A DNA stretch of 64,000 nucleotides from Shinella zoogloeoides. GTDB taxonomy: Bacteria; Pseudomonadota; Alphaproteobacteria; Rhizobiales; Rhizobiaceae. The first letter of the stretch is position 1. The number at the start of each line of letters is the position of its first letter. Location: contig NZ_CP131130.1 in assembly GCF_033705735.1 (NCBI RefSeq), forward strand, positions 2,049,001-2,113,000, written 5' to 3'. Under the pieces are notes generated by a model. It had not been told where the DNA came from and searched no databases. It saw nothing but the letters and a program-made list of their open reading frames with translations. The position numbers were made by a program, and so were the translations under genes. Shown here in pieces: positions 30,478 to 41,537 of this stretch.

Positions 30478-31754
30478 TCGAGCCGCGAGGCGAGAAGCTT
30501 GTCGACGCGCCGGCCGTCCATGTCGACCACCTCGAAGCGCCAGCCCTGGGTTTCGGTGATCTCGCCGGTCTTCGGCAGCTTCTGGAGCGACTCGATGACG
30601 AGGCCGGCGGCCGTCTGGTAGCTGCGGCGGGCCGGCAGGGTCAGGCCGAGGCGGTCGGCCATCTCGTCGATGGGCATGGAGCCCGCGATGAGCCAGGAGC
30701 CGTCCTCGCGCTGCACCGCATATTCGTCGTCGCCTTCCTCGATATCGGCGCGGAACACGCCGGCAATCGCCTCCAGCACGTCGGCGGGGGTGATGATCCC
30801 CTCGAAGTGGCCGTATTCGTCATGGACGAGCAGGATCGGCATTTCCGAATTGCGCAGCGCCTCCAGCACGCGCATCGCATCCATCGTGTCGGGCACGATG
30901 GGCGCGGGGCGGACGAAGGAGCGGATGTCGAGCGGCTGGCCGGTCAGCATGGCAGAGAGCATCTCGCGCTTCTGCACGATGCCGACGATAGTCTCCGGCC
31001 CCCCATCGGCGACCGGCATGCGCGAATGCGGGCTTTCAGTGAGCTGCTGGCGGATCTCTTCCATCGTATCGCCGAGATCGATCCAGTCGACGTCGTTGCG
31101 CGGCGTCATGAGGCCGCGCGCCTCGCGGTCGGAAAAGCGCATGACGCCGGCGATCATCAGCTTCTCGCCGCCCTCGATGACGCCGGCGGCCTCGGCTTCG
31201 GCGACGATGGTCTTGATCTCCTCGTCGGTGACGACGCTTTCGGAGACCTCGTGCTGGCCGAGCAGGCGGAAGATCACCCGTGTCGAGGCGTCCAGCACCC
31301 AGACGGCCGGCGCGCCGATCTTGGACATCAGCGACATGGCCGGCGCGACCAGCGTCGCGAAGCGCTCGGGGTTCTTCAGCGCGATCTGCTTGGGCACCAG
31401 CTCGCCGATGACGACCGACAGGAAGGTGATGACGAAGATGACAATACCGTAGCCGAGCGGGTCGGCGAGCCAGTCCGGCACGCCCTCGGCAAAGAGGATG
31501 TCACGCAGGCGCCCGCCGAGCGCGGCACCGGAGAAGGCGCCGGCCAGGATGCCGATGAGCGTGATGCCGATCTGGACGGTGGAGAGGAATTTCCCGGGAT
31601 TTTCCGCAAGCTTCAGCGCCGATGCGGCGCCACGCGAGCCCTGGGCGGCCATGGTCTTGAGGCGCGGCTTGCGCGAGGAAACGATGGAAAGTTCGGAAAG
31701 GGCAAAAACCCCGTTCAGGAGAATGAGGAAGACAGCGATCGCGAGTTCGAACAA
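30474..31754 (-). CDS. CNNM/HlyC-CorC family membrane protein
   Basis: The 426-residue protein has an N-terminal DUF21 membrane domain (four hydrophobic segments, residues 1-150, with [11 protein letters not shown]), a pair of CBS domains (about 205-330) and a C-terminal CorC/HlyC domain (about 345-425). The family is tied to Mg2+/Co2+ export or resistance; older annotation calls it hemolysin, which is not supported. The start is TTG at 31754, giving the conserved [15 protein letters not shown]; no strong Shine-Dalgarno is seen. It converges with soxR. Confidence 0.92.
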   Translation of the reverse strand: MFELAIAVFLILLNGVFALSELSIVSSRKPRLKTMAAQGSRGAASALKLAENPGKFLSTVQIGITLIGILAGAFSGAALGGRLRDILFAEGVPDWLADPLGYGIVIFVITFLSVVIGELVPKQIALKNPERFATLVAPAMSLMSKIGAPAVWVLDASTRVIFRLLGQHEVSESVVTDEEIKTIVAEAEAAGVIEGGEKLMIAGVMRFSDREARGLMTPRNDVDWIDLGDTMEEIRQQLTESPHSRMPVADGGPETIVGIVQKREMLSAMLTGQPLDIRSFVRPAPIVPDTMDAMRVLEALRNSEMPILLVHDEYGHFEGIITPADVLEAIAGVFRADIEEGDDEYAVQREDGSWLIAGSMPIDEMADRLGLTLPARRSYQTAAGLVIESLQKLPKTGEITETQGWRFEVVDMDGRRVDKLLASRLD

Positions 31755-31877
31755 GGACTATGAGCCGTGCTTGAGAACCGCAACGGCGCCTTTCTGTTGA
31801 TGACGATGGCCGCAAGATAGGGGCGCGCGGGTTCGCCGTCAATCGAGCTTGCCGATCACGCTGTCGTCAGGCCCGCC

Positions 31878-32135
31878 TCAATCGGCGCTCGGCAACCGGC
31901 GCATGGTGAATTCGATGCGGTCGCCCTCCAGCATCCGCCAGCTTTCCACCTCGGTCCAGTAGGCGGCTTTCGGCCAGAGATCGAACCATTCGCGCGCCTT
32001 ATCCCGCGCCGCCTGCCGTTCGAGGCAGAAGGTCTCGCGCACGAAATGCCCCTCGCCGCGAAAGGGCTTTTCGCGGCGGCGGCGCTCGATCTGGCGCCTC
32101 AGGCCTTCAAGGGGCGGTCCCGGAATGCGCGCCAT
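31878..32135 (-). CDS. Small conserved-looking hypothetical protein, 85 residues
   Basis: The product is 85 residues, rich in Arg and Glu, with an N-terminal basic helix (EGLRRQIERRRREKPFRGEG) and a C-terminal half containing several Trp and Tyr (EWFDLWPKAAYWTEVESWRM). Codon use matches the neighbours, and the frame is clean from ATG to TGA. No domain is recognised. It stands alone, downstream-facing to the CNNM gene on the same strand and divergent from hemF. Confidence 0.7.
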   Translation of the reverse strand: MARIPGPPLEGLRRQIERRRREKPFRGEGHFVRETFCLERQAARDKAREWFDLWPKAAYWTEVESWRMLEGDRIEFTMRRLPSAD

Positions 32136-32331
32136 GCAGGTTTCCTCCAGGGCGGATCCGGCGTTTGCATCCGAAGCCGCGTGAAACGTCTTGCTGCACT
32201 TTCAATAAAGGAAGATAGGCCAGCGCCTGCCCTTTTGCGAGTCCTGCGCCGGGCGCTCATTTCGCCCACGCGGTTGCAAAAAAGGGCAAAGTTAACGACT
32301 GTGGCCGAAATGCGATTCGGCGGCGCGGCCG

Positions 32332-32361
32332 CCAGCGGGAAACATCCCAGCGGGAAATATC
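32332..32361 (+). repeat. 15-bp tandem duplication over the hemF ribosome-binding site
   Basis: CCAGCGGGAAACATC is repeated immediately as CCAGCGGGAAATATC (one mismatch), the second copy ending at the base before the hemF ATG. Each copy carries a GCGGGAAA segment, so the Shine-Dalgarno region is duplicated. Confidence 0.7.
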
Positions 32362-33273
32362 ATGGAACGACCAGACCTGCCGAAGGGCCTGCCCGAGGAC
32401 ATCGAAGACAAGAAGGCCATGGCGCGCGCCTGGTTCGAGCAGTTGCGCAACGCCATCTGCGCCAGCTTCGAGGCCCTCGAGGACGAGCTGGAAGGCCCCC
32501 TCTCCGACCTGCCGCCCGGCCGCTTCGTCGGCAAGGACTGGCTGCGCGAGGGCGGCGAAGGCGGCGGCGGGCGCATGTCGATGATGGAAGGCCGCGTCTT
32601 CGAAAAGGTCGGCGTCCATACGTCAACGGTCCATGGCGAGTTCTCGCCGGAATTCCGCGGCCAGATTCCCGGCGCGAGCGAAGACCCGCGCTTCTGGGCA
32701 TCCGGCATCTCGCTGATCGCCCATCCGGTGAACCCCAACGTGCCGGCCGTGCATATGAACACCCGCATGGTCGTCACCACCAGCCGCTGGTTCGGCGGCG
32801 GCGCGGACCTGACGCCGGTGCTCGACCGCCGCCGCGTGATGAGCGACCCGGACACCGCCCTCTTCCACAAGGCGATGGAGATCGCCTGCAACCGCCATCC
32901 CGTCGCCGACCATGCGAAGTTCAAGGACTGGTGCGACGAATACTTCTTCCTCAAGCACCGGAACGAGCCGCGCGGCACCGGCGGCATCTTCTACGACTGG
33001 CTGCATTCGCCGGAAGAGCTCGGCGGCTGGAATGCCGACTTCGCCTTCACGCAGGATGTCGGCCGCGCCTTCGCCATGGTCTATCCGAAGATCGTTCGCT
33101 CCAACTTCAACAAGGGCTGGACGGAGGAGGACCGCGACGAGCAGCTCGTGCGGCGCGGGCGCTATGTCGAGTTCAACCTGCTCTACGACCGCGGCACGAT
33201 CTTCGGCCTGAAGACCGGCGGCAACGTCGATTCCATCCTCTCCTCCATGCCCCCGGTGGTGCGCTGGCCGTGA
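32362..33273 (+). CDS. hemF: Oxygen-dependent coproporphyrinogen III oxidase
   Basis: HemF oxidatively decarboxylates two propionates of coproporphyrinogen III to give protoporphyrinogen IX in haem synthesis, using O2. The 303-residue protein carries the family signatures ([24 protein letters not shown] and [18 protein letters not shown] at the C-terminus). The start at 32362 directly abuts a duplicated 15-bp repeat containing the ribosome-binding site. The haem made supports the bc1 complex encoded earlier in the window. No FNR-type box is visible upstream. Confidence 0.97.
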   Translation: MERPDLPKGLPEDIEDKKAMARAWFEQLRNAICASFEALEDELEGPLSDLPPGRFVGKDWLREGGEGGGGRMSMMEGRVFEKVGVHTSTVHGEFSPEFRGQIPGASEDPRFWASGISLIAHPVNPNVPAVHMNTRMVVTTSRWFGGGADLTPVLDRRRVMSDPDTALFHKAMEIACNRHPVADHAKFKDWCDEYFFLKHRNEPRGTGGIFYDWLHSPEELGGWNADFAFTQDVGRAFAMVYPKIVRSNFNKGWTEEDRDEQLVRRGRYVEFNLLYDRGTIFGLKTGGNVDSILSSMPPVVRWP

Positions 33274-33354
33274 GCCGCTAGCGCGCTTGTGATTACGGTT
33301 TGCCTTTCCTCGGTGGTACGATGCTTCCAGCATGATTCCACGGAGGAGGCAGTC

Positions 33355-33606
33355 ATGATCAATAAGATGCAGGACGCAGTGCATTCGGGCCTCGACCCGC
33401 AATCCGCCGATTTTCTCGACCGTTACGCCGAAACCATCCGCGCCGAGAGCGGCATGGACCTGCCGCATGCCTATTTCGTCGAGGAGGCCCGGCTGCGGCT
33501 TTCCCGCGAAAACGTCCACACCATCGCCGGGCGCAGGGCAAGGCCCGAGCCGCTCGGCTCGTCCGCCTGCTTCGACTGCTGGGCCAGGGACGAGGACGCC
33601 GCCTGA
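33355..33606 (+). CDS. Small hypothetical protein, 83 residues
   Basis: ATG 33355 follows GGAGGAGG and gives an acidic, mostly helical 83-residue protein beginning MINKMQDAVHSGLDPQSA and ending with a CFDCW pair of cysteines. The long N-terminal extension of the open frame to 33289 lacks a ribosome-binding site. I do not recognise the family. It lies between hemF and a DUF1059 gene on the same strand. Confidence 0.7.
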   Translation: MINKMQDAVHSGLDPQSADFLDRYAETIRAESGMDLPHAYFVEEARLRLSRENVHTIAGRRARPEPLGSSACFDCWARDEDAA

Positions 33607-33732
33607 CGGCGGGGAACCGGACGCAAGCTTCGCCGTTTCCGAAGACGGCCGACACGGCCGCAGACCCGTCGCGGTTTGGCCGGAACGGCCTCATCTGCTA
33701 TACTCGTCCCGTTGAAACGACAGGAGATAGTC

Positions 33733-33924
33733 ATGAGACTTTTTGAATGCGGTTCACTCGTCCCCGGATGCGACTGGCACACGCGCGCCCATGACGACGC
33801 CGAAGTCGTCCGCCGCGCGGTGGAGCACATGCGCACGGCCCATGGTGAAACCACCATCCGGGAAAGCATGGTCGAGCACATCAAGGAACGCATCGTCGAT
33901 GAAAAGGCGGCGGATGCCGCCTGA
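33733..33924 (+). CDS. DUF1059-type small protein
   Basis: The 63-residue protein fits the DUF1059 pattern: an N-terminal FECGSLVPGCDWHTRAHD with Cys and His, followed by VVRRAVEHMRTAHGETT. The Cys/His arrangement suggests metal binding. ATG 33733 follows CAGGAGA. The function of the family is unknown. A mosaic repeat follows 40 bases downstream. Confidence 0.85.
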   Translation: MRLFECGSLVPGCDWHTRAHDDAEVVRRAVEHMRTAHGETTIRESMVEHIKERIVDEKAADAA

Positions 33925-33964
33925 CGGAGGAAGGGCCCTCGCTGGCCGGTTGCTGTCGGTGAGG

Positions 33965-34103
33965 AAAGGCCCCTCCCCAACCCCTCCCCACAAGGGGGAG
34001 GGGCTTAACGTGCCGCCCCGTTGGCATTCGTTATAGAACGGCGAGCAAGCCTCTATCTTTCTCCCCCCTTGTGGGGGAGATGCCGGCAGGCAGAGGGGCC
34101 TTT
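33965..34103. repeat. Palindromic mosaic repeat with 11-bp inverted ends
   Basis: The element is bounded by AAAGGCCCCTC and GAGGGGCCTTT (perfect inverted repeat) and contains hyphenated hairpins CTCCCCACAAGGGGGAG and CTCCCCCCTTGTGGGGGAG. It fills the gap between the DUF1059 gene and the 3' end of cca. The element at 44376-44512 is an inverted, diverged copy. Confidence 0.78.
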
Positions 34104-34108
34104 GGGCG

Positions 34109-35368
34109 TCAATTAGCCTTCACAAAGGCATCCAGCCGCGAAAGCAGCCTGGCCCGATCCTCATGAAAGTTCCCGGCCACCCACTCGTCCTCGATGGCCG
34201 AGAGCGCCGCGCCGACCGTCGGCCCGGCGGGAACGCCCGCGGCCAGCACATCCGCACCCGTCAGCGGGAAGGACGGCTTGCGCCACTTCTCCGCGCGCGT
34301 CAGAAGACGCTGGCAGAGGCCGGAAAAGGCAAGCGCCTCGGGATCGCCGAGCCCGCGTGCGCGCGCAGCGGCGAGCGCCAGCTTGAGGCGCATGGTCAGC
34401 CCCGAAGGTCCGTTCCGATAGAGCAGCCGGTCGAAGGCCGTCTCGGCCAGTTTCGGCGCGATCTCGGGGGCGGCCGCCCAATGGTCGAGCGTCGCGGCTT
34501 CCGCCTTCGAAAAGCGCAGGCGCCCGGCGAGCGTCTTCAACCGTTCCCGGTCGGCCGGCACCATGGCGGCAAGGCGCAGCATGGCGTCCGGCTTCCAGCC
34601 AAAAGCCTTTTCCGCCGCGATCAGGCCGGGGATCGCGTCGATGCCCCACTTTTCCGTCTCCGGCAGGATTTCCGTCAGCACGCCCGCCTGCCGCATCCAC
34701 AGCAGCGCACGGCCGGGATCGGGCGCGCCGAGCAGCTTCTTCGTCTCGGACCAGACCCGCTCGGCGGAAAGCTTCGCAAGGCTTGCCTTCGCCCGCGCGC
34801 AGGCCTTCAGGCCCTCGGCATCCGGCCGGCCGCTGCCGTAGAGCGCGAAGAAACGGAAGAAGCGCAGGATGCGCAGGTGATCCTCCGCGATGCGCGTTGC
34901 CGCATCGCCGATGAAGCGGACCGTGCGGCTCTCGATATCCGGCAGGCCGTTCACCAGGTCGACCACCGTCCCGTCCTGCTTCGCATAGAGCGCGTTGATG
35001 GTGAGGTCGCGCCGCTCGGCGTCTGTCTGCCAGTCCGTGCCGAAGGCGACGTCCGCGTGGCGGCCATTGGTCGAAACGTCCCGGCGCAGCGTCGTCACCT
35101 CGAAGGGCGTGCCGTCGATGACCAGCGTCACCGTGCCGTGCTCGATGCCCGTCGGCACCGCCTTGATGCCCGCCGCCTTCGCGCGCTCGACCACCGCCTC
35201 CGGCCGCAGCGTCGTCGCGATATCCACATCGGCCACCGGCAGGCCCATCAGGCTGTTGCGCACGGCCCCGCCCGCCACGCGCCCCTCGCCGCCGTCGCTA
35301 TTGAGCAAGGCCAGCACGCGCACGAGCGCCGGATCGGAAAACCACGCCTCGCCCGAGACAGACGTCAT
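34109..35368 (-). CDS. cca: CCA-adding tRNA nucleotidyltransferase / poly(A) polymerase family
   Basis: The 419-residue class II nucleotidyltransferase adds or repairs the CCA end of tRNAs. Motif A reads GGAVRNSLMGLPVADVDIAT with the catalytic DVD carboxylates near residue 47. ERRDLTINALYAKQDG (motif B region) and EDHLRILRFFRFFALYG (motif D-like) follow. The head-neck region ends near residue 230 and the tail is longer than minimal forms. It is the last gene of DUF1285-NUDIX-cca, each overlapping the next by four bases, an operon order typical of rhizobia. Confidence 0.95.
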   Translation of the reverse strand: MTSVSGEAWFSDPALVRVLALLNSDGGEGRVAGGAVRNSLMGLPVADVDIATTLRPEAVVERAKAAGIKAVPTGIEHGTVTLVIDGTPFEVTTLRRDVSTNGRHADVAFGTDWQTDAERRDLTINALYAKQDGTVVDLVNGLPDIESRTVRFIGDAATRIAEDHLRILRFFRFFALYGSGRPDAEGLKACARAKASLAKLSAERVWSETKKLLGAPDPGRALLWMRQAGVLTEILPETEKWGIDAIPGLIAAEKAFGWKPDAMLRLAAMVPADRERLKTLAGRLRFSKAEAATLDHWAAAPEIAPKLAETAFDRLLYRNGPSGLTMRLKLALAAARARGLGDPEALAFSGLCQRLLTRAEKWRKPSFPLTGADVLAAGVPAGPTVGAALSAIEDEWVAGNFHEDRARLLSRLDAFVKAN

Positions 35369-35997
35369 GCATAAAGCCTTTCATAGATCACCCGCACGAT
35401 GCCGGCGGTGATGCCCCAGATATTATGCCCCTCATAGGGCATGCGATAATAATGCCGCTCGCCGCCGAGCCAGATGCCGCTGCCCTGTTCATGGTTGCGC
35501 GGATCCATGAGGAAGGAGAGCGGCACGTCGAAGACCGTCTCCACCTCGGCGGGGTTGGGGACCAGCTCGAAACCCGGCCGCACGACCGCCAGCACCGGCG
35601 TGATCGAGAAGCCGGAAAGCGCCTTGTACTGCGGCAGCCGCCCGACCGGCTCGACGAAGCGGCGGTCGAGGCTGATCTCCTCCTCCGCCTCGCGCATCGC
35701 GGCCGCCTCGGCATCCTCGTCCTCCGCGTCCACCGCCCCGCCCGGAAAGGCGACCTGGCCGGAATGCTTGCGCATCGTCGCCGTGCGCTGGGTGAAGATG
35801 ACGCGCGCCTCCTCCCCGTCGTCGACGACGGGGATCAGTACCGCCGCATCGCGCAGCTTCATATCCTCCAGATGGGGAATGACGCCGGGATTGAGCAGGC
35901 TGTCGCCATGATCACGCCAGCTCTCCTCGCCGAGCGTCAGGTTCTGCTCGATGGCCCGGCGGCGGAACTCCGCGGCGCTGTAGGGCGCAAAGCTCAT
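35365..35997 (-). CDS. NUDIX hydrolase (CoA pyrophosphatase-like)
   Basis: The 210-residue protein has the NUDIX box in GGAVDAEDEDAEAAAMREAE followed by EEIS, with the GX5EX7REXXEE core conserved and the following Gly replaced by Ile. The preceding HSGQVAFPGG and the LPQYKALSGF segment match the NudL/CoA pyrophosphatase group. It probably hydrolyses CoA or a related nucleotide diphosphate. It overlaps both neighbours in an ATGA fashion, between DUF1285 and cca. Confidence 0.92.
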   Translation of the reverse strand: MSFAPYSAAEFRRRAIEQNLTLGEESWRDHGDSLLNPGVIPHLEDMKLRDAAVLIPVVDDGEEARVIFTQRTATMRKHSGQVAFPGGAVDAEDEDAEAAAMREAEEEISLDRRFVEPVGRLPQYKALSGFSITPVLAVVRPGFELVPNPAEVETVFDVPLSFLMDPRNHEQGSGIWLGGERHYYRMPYEGHNIWGITAGIVRVIYERLYA

Positions 35998-36629
35998 CGG
36001 GACAAGGCATCCAGCTCGGCCGCCGGCATGACCGGGAAGACCACGCCGCTGGAGCGCACCGCGAACATCGGAACGCCGTCGATCTCGACCGTCTCGCCAA
36101 GCTCCACCAGATCGTACATCACCGCCCGCGAAACCAGCGCCTCCAGCCGGCCGCGCACGAGAAGATAGGGCTTCAGCTCGCTGTTTTCGCCGGCGATCAC
36201 GAAGCGCAGGGGATGCTCCGCCCCCGCCTCCACCACGTCGCCGACATTGGTGCGGAAGGTCAGCACCTGCGCCGCGCCCTCCCCGCTTGCATTCATCTCG
36301 ACGGCGAGGAACGGCGCGTCCGCGACGCGGATGCCGACTTTCTCGACCGGCGTCACCAGATAGGTCTTCCCGTCCTCGTCCTTGCGCAGCACCGTGGAAA
36401 AAAGCCGCACCAGCGGCGCGCGGCCGATGGGCGTGCCGAGATAGAACCACGTGCCGTCGGCGCGGATCTCCATGTCGATATCGCCGCAGAACGGCGGGTT
36501 CCAGCGCTCGACGGGCGGCAGCCCGCGCCCGCCGGTCTCGGCGCTCGCGCGCGAGATCAGGGCGGCCAGTCCCGCGGCATCCGTGCTGTCGCCAATTTCA
36601 CCTGTTGCCATTGTTCCGTCCCGGTTCAT
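35994..36629 (-). CDS. DUF1285 protein
   Basis: The 211-residue protein shows the DUF1285 pattern GRGLPPVERWNPPFCGDIDM followed by WFYLGTPIGR and LVTPVEKVGI. The structure family is a two-domain beta fold of unknown function. ATG 36629 follows GGAGATAGGG; ATG 36611 is the alternative. It is the first gene of the DUF1285-NUDIX-cca operon and is divergent from the MoxR operon, with 155 bases between them. Confidence 0.9.
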   Translation of the reverse strand: MNRDGTMATGEIGDSTDAAGLAALISRASAETGGRGLPPVERWNPPFCGDIDMEIRADGTWFYLGTPIGRAPLVRLFSTVLRKDEDGKTYLVTPVEKVGIRVADAPFLAVEMNASGEGAAQVLTFRTNVGDVVEAGAEHPLRFVIAGENSELKPYLLVRGRLEALVSRAVMYDLVELGETVEIDGVPMFAVRSSGVVFPVMPAAELDALSR

Positions 36630-36784
36630 CCCTATCTCCGCGAGAGGAAAAGGTGGATACACACACGAGATAGTCATTTCGTGGCCGCTTGTCAGCCACG
36701 GCTGGGCTAATAAGCTCTCAAGAACGGGACGCGCGCGGCAGAGCCACGATTCGTCCAAGGTTTCAAACGGCACTGGAGACGACC

Positions 36785-37798
<1,014 letters not shown>

Positions 37799-37811
37799 AC
37801 AGGATAGAAGC

Positions 37812-38732
37812 ATGGCATCCGTCGGCCAGATCGTCCAACCGACCCCGACCCGCGACGTGCTCTCGCGGGCGCAGGCCCGTGCCGCCCTCGTTCCCGACTG
37901 CATGGTGGAGGCCCAGCGCCTCGCCAACACGGTGATCGCCGGCTGGCACGGCCGGCGCAAGCGCGGCATCGGCGAGAATTTCTGGCAGTTCCGCCCCTAT
38001 GTCGACGGCGAGAGCCTGTCGCGCATCGACTGGCGGCGCTCGGCCCGCGACGACCATACCTATGTGCGCGACCGCGAATGGGAGGCCGCCCACACCGTCT
38101 GGATCTGGGCCGATCTTTCCCCCTCGATGATGTACAAGTCCACCTTCGGCGCCGTCTCGAAGGAGAGCCGCGCGCTCGTCCTCATGCTGGCGCTCGCCGA
38201 AATCCTCGCCCGCTCCGGCGAGCGCATCGGCTGCCCCGGCATCATGGAGCCCATCGCCGCGCGCAACGCCGCCGAGCGCCTCGCGACCGCCCTGATGCAC
38301 AATCCCGCGGCCGGTGGCCTGCCGGACACCGCCATGATCCGCGGCAACAGCGATATCGTGCTGATCGGCGATTTCCTCGATCCCGTCGCGGACGTGATGG
38401 ACCGCCTCGGCCCCCTCGCCCGGCGCGGCCTGCGCGGCCATGTCGTCGAGGTCGCGGATCCGGCGGAAGAGCTCTTCCCCTATGCCGGCCGCACCGAATT
38501 CACCGATCCCGAGAGCGGCATGAAGCTGACGGCCGGCCGCGCCGAGACGCTGAAGGACGACTATGCCCGCGCCTATGCCGCGCGCCGCGAGAGCCTTGCC
38601 GACAACCTCCGCCATCTCGGCTGGAGCTTCATCACCCACCGCACAGACCGCCTCGCCTCCGAGGCACTGGTCGCTGTGCATGCCTATCTTTCCGGCCTAC
38701 CGGCGATGAAGACGGAGGGCATTGGCCGATGA
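37812..38732 (+). CDS. DUF58 protein (MoxR partner)
   Basis: The 306-residue soluble protein has the DUF58 motif SLSRIDWRRSARDDHTYVR near residue 73, then a vWA-like start IWADLSPSMMYKS in which D-L-S-P-S matches the metal-binding DxSxS. It is the typical partner of the upstream MoxR ATPase. The stop overlaps the start of the next gene by four bases. Members of the family are linked to cell-envelope functions, but the exact task is unknown. Confidence 0.93.
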   Translation: MASVGQIVQPTPTRDVLSRAQARAALVPDCMVEAQRLANTVIAGWHGRRKRGIGENFWQFRPYVDGESLSRIDWRRSARDDHTYVRDREWEAAHTVWIWADLSPSMMYKSTFGAVSKESRALVLMLALAEILARSGERIGCPGIMEPIAARNAAERLATALMHNPAAGGLPDTAMIRGNSDIVLIGDFLDPVADVMDRLGPLARRGLRGHVVEVADPAEELFPYAGRTEFTDPESGMKLTAGRAETLKDDYARAYAARRESLADNLRHLGWSFITHRTDRLASEALVAVHAYLSGLPAMKTEGIGR

Positions 38733-41536
38733 GCGCTTTCGCCTTCGCCTTTCCCGCCGTGCTGACCGCGCTGGTGCTTTTGCCCGTCATCTGGTGGCTG
38801 CTGCGCCTGACGCCGCCCAAGCCCGTCACCGAGGTCTTCCCGCCCTTCGCCATCCTCGCCTCGATCCTCAAGCGCGAGGAGACGCCGGCGCAGAGCCCCT
38901 GGTGGCTGACGCTGCTGCGCATGCTGATGGCCGCCGCCGTCATCCTCGCCATCGCCGACCCGGTCTTCAACCCGCGCACCAGCACGCTGGCGACCGGCGG
39001 CCCGCTCGTCCTCGTCGTGGACAACAGCTGGGCCGCCGCCACTGACTGGAAGCAGCGCGTCGAGACCGCCTCCATGCTGATCGACGATGCCGAAGGCCGC
39101 GACCTGCCGGTCTCGCTGGTGCTGACCGCCGACCGCCAGCAGGATGCCGTGCCGGTCGATGCCGTGACGGCCCGCAACCGCCTCGCCGCCGCCGAGCCGC
39201 GCCCGCTGCCGGCCGACCGCAAGGCGGCCGTTGCCGCGCTGCACACCGCGCTCGACGGCGCAAGCCCCGGCACCATCGCCTTCATCACCGACGGCATGGC
39301 GGGCGAGGCGACCGACGACACGGTCGCGGCCCTGCAGGCCCTCTCCCCGGCCGACTTCCGCCTGATCGCAGGCGATGGCGCACCCGCCGTCGCCATCACC
39401 GCGGCGTCCAACGGGGCGGATGCGCTTTCCGTCACCCTCACCCGCCTCGACGGCGGCCCGGCGCGCAGCCTGCCGCTGACGGCGCATGACGGCCACGGCC
39501 GGCCGATCGCTGCCGGCACCGCCGATTTCGCCGCCGGCGCGACGACCACGACCGGCACGATCACCGCGCCCTTCGAACTGCGCAACGATTTCGCCCGCAT
39601 CACCGTCGACGGGCTCGCCAATGCCGGCGGCGCCTATCTCCTGGACGACGGCTTCCGCCGCCGCCGCGTCGCCTTCCTTTCCGGCGAGGTGGTGGACAAT
39701 ACCCAGCCGCTGCTTTCGCCGCTGCACTATATCAACCGCGCCCTCGCGCCCTATGCCGACCTGATCGAGCCGAGCATCGCCGACCTCTCGGTCGCGATCC
39801 CCGAACTGCTCGAGCAGAACCCCTCCGTGCTCATCATGGCCGATATCGGCCGCCTGCCGGGCGACGTGCAGGACAAGGTGAAGCGCTGGATCGAAGGCGG
39901 CGGCATGCTGATCCGCTTCGCCGGCCCGCGCCTTGCCGCCGCGCCCGCCGACGACCCGCTGGTGCCCGTCATGCTGCGCAAGGGCGAGCGCGCGCTCGGC
40001 GGCGCGCTCTCCTGGTCCGAGCCGCAGCCGCTATCGGCCTATCCCGCGAACAGCCCCTTCTTCGGCATGCACGCGCCGGAAAACATCCTCGTCAAGCGCC
40101 AGGTGCTCGCCGAGCCGACGCCGGACCTTGCCGACCGCACCTGGGCAAGCCTTGCCGACGGCACGCCGCTGGTGACGACCGGCCCGCTCGGCGCGGGCAG
40201 CATCGTGCTCTTCCATGTCAGCGCGGAGACCGGCTGGTCCAACCTGCCGCTTTCGGGCGATTTCGTGGAAATGCTCCGCCGCACCGTGCAGCTCTCGCGC
40301 AGCAGCGGCGCCTCGGCGAAGAGCGGCGAACAGGCGAAGGGCCTGCCGCCCTACCGCCTGATGACCGCGGGCGGCACGCTCGCCGCGGCGACCGGCGAGG
40401 CAAGGCCGCTCGTCGTGGACGGCGCGAAAAAGATCGCCAGCTTCGACAACCCGCCCGGCCTCTACGGCACGGAGGACGGCTATGTCGCGCACAACCTCTT
40501 CCCACCCGGCCATGAAATCCGCCCGCTCGCGCTTCCCGAAGGCGCTTCCATCCAGCGCGAGCCGCTCGCCGGCAAGGAGACCTGGTCGCTGAAACCCTAT
40601 CTCTTCACCCTCGCCGCCCTCCTGCTTCTGGCGGACTGCGCCATCGTGCTCCTCATGGGCGGCGCCTTCGCCGCCGCCGCCCGCAGCGTGCCGAAGCGCG
40701 GCGCGACCGCCGCCATGCTGCTGGCGCTCGCCGCCGGAACGCTCGCGGGCCTGCCCTCCGAAAGCCGGGCGAACGATGCCAGGCCGGGAGACGAGGTGCT
40801 GATGTCGCGGCTCGATACGACACATCTCGCCTATGTCGTCACCGGCGAGAGCGATGTGGACCGCATTTCCGAGCGCGGCCTTGCCGGCCTCACGGAATTC
40901 CTCACCTACCGCACCACGCTCGAGCCCGGCGAGCCGGTCGGCGTCGACATTTCGCGCGACGAGCTGGCGCTCTACCCGATCATCTACTGGCCGGTGAGCG
41001 CTTCGGCCGAAATGCCCTCCAGCACCGCGATCAGCCGCATCGACGCCTATATGCGCAACGGCGGCACCGTGCTGTTCGACACACGCGACCAGTTCACCTC
41101 GCTCGACGGCAATGCGACGAGCCCGAACACCGAACGCCTGCAGGCGATCCTCGCCAATCTCGACATTCCGCCGCTGGAGCCCGTCCCGGCCGATCACGTC
41201 CTGACCAAGGCCTTCTACCTGCTCTCCAATTTCCCCGGCCGCTATGCCGGCGGCCCGCTGTGGATCGAGGCGGAGCTCGACCGCAAGGAGGACCCGTCAC
41301 GCCCAGCCCGCGCGGGCGACGGCGTATCGCCGATCATGATCACCGGCAACGATTTCGCCGGCGCCTGGGCGATCGACGCCAATGGCATGCCGCTCCTGCC
41401 GACCGTTCCGCCCGACGATGTGCAGCGCGACCACGCCTTCCGCGCCGGCGTCAACATCATGATGTACATGCTCACCGGCAACTACAAGGCGGACCAGGTG
41501 CACGTTCCCGCCCTGCTCGAACGGCTGGGGCAGTGA
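38729..41536 (+). CDS. BatA-like N-terminal / DUF4159 C-terminal membrane protein
   Basis: The 935-residue protein starts with two membrane segments (about 5-26 and 58-80) of the BatA/aerotolerance type, then a vWA-like domain opening VLVVDNSWAAA, where DxSxS has become DNSWA and so is degenerate. A central domain of about 400 residues follows, then a hydrophobic region (about 624-675). The C-terminal DUF4159 domain (about 690-935) carries VAYVVTGESD-like AYVVTGESD and the glutamine-amidotransferase-like GGTVLFDTRD. Operon context ties it to MoxR and DUF58. Its function is unknown. Confidence 0.9.
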   Translation: MSAFAFAFPAVLTALVLLPVIWWLLRLTPPKPVTEVFPPFAILASILKREETPAQSPWWLTLLRMLMAAAVILAIADPVFNPRTSTLATGGPLVLVVDNSWAAATDWKQRVETASMLIDDAEGRDLPVSLVLTADRQQDAVPVDAVTARNRLAAAEPRPLPADRKAAVAALHTALDGASPGTIAFITDGMAGEATDDTVAALQALSPADFRLIAGDGAPAVAITAASNGADALSVTLTRLDGGPARSLPLTAHDGHGRPIAAGTADFAAGATTTTGTITAPFELRNDFARITVDGLANAGGAYLLDDGFRRRRVAFLSGEVVDNTQPLLSPLHYINRALAPYADLIEPSIADLSVAIPELLEQNPSVLIMADIGRLPGDVQDKVKRWIEGGGMLIRFAGPRLAAAPADDPLVPVMLRKGERALGGALSWSEPQPLSAYPANSPFFGMHAPENILVKRQVLAEPTPDLADRTWASLADGTPLVTTGPLGAGSIVLFHVSAETGWSNLPLSGDFVEMLRRTVQLSRSSGASAKSGEQAKGLPPYRLMTAGGTLAAATGEARPLVVDGAKKIASFDNPPGLYGTEDGYVAHNLFPPGHEIRPLALPEGASIQREPLAGKETWSLKPYLFTLAALLLLADCAIVLLMGGAFAAAARSVPKRGATAAMLLALAAGTLAGLPSESRANDARPGDEVLMSRLDTTHLAYVVTGESDVDRISERGLAGLTEFLTYRTTLEPGEPVGVDISRDELALYPIIYWPVSASAEMPSSTAISRIDAYMRNGGTVLFDTRDQFTSLDGNATSPNTERLQAILANLDIPPLEPVPADHVLTKAFYLLSNFPGRYAGGPLWIEAELDRKEDPSRPARAGDGVSPIMITGNDFAGAWAIDANGMPLLPTVPPDDVQRDHAFRAGVNIMMYMLTGNYKADQVHVPALLERLGQ

Positions 41537-41537
41537 C

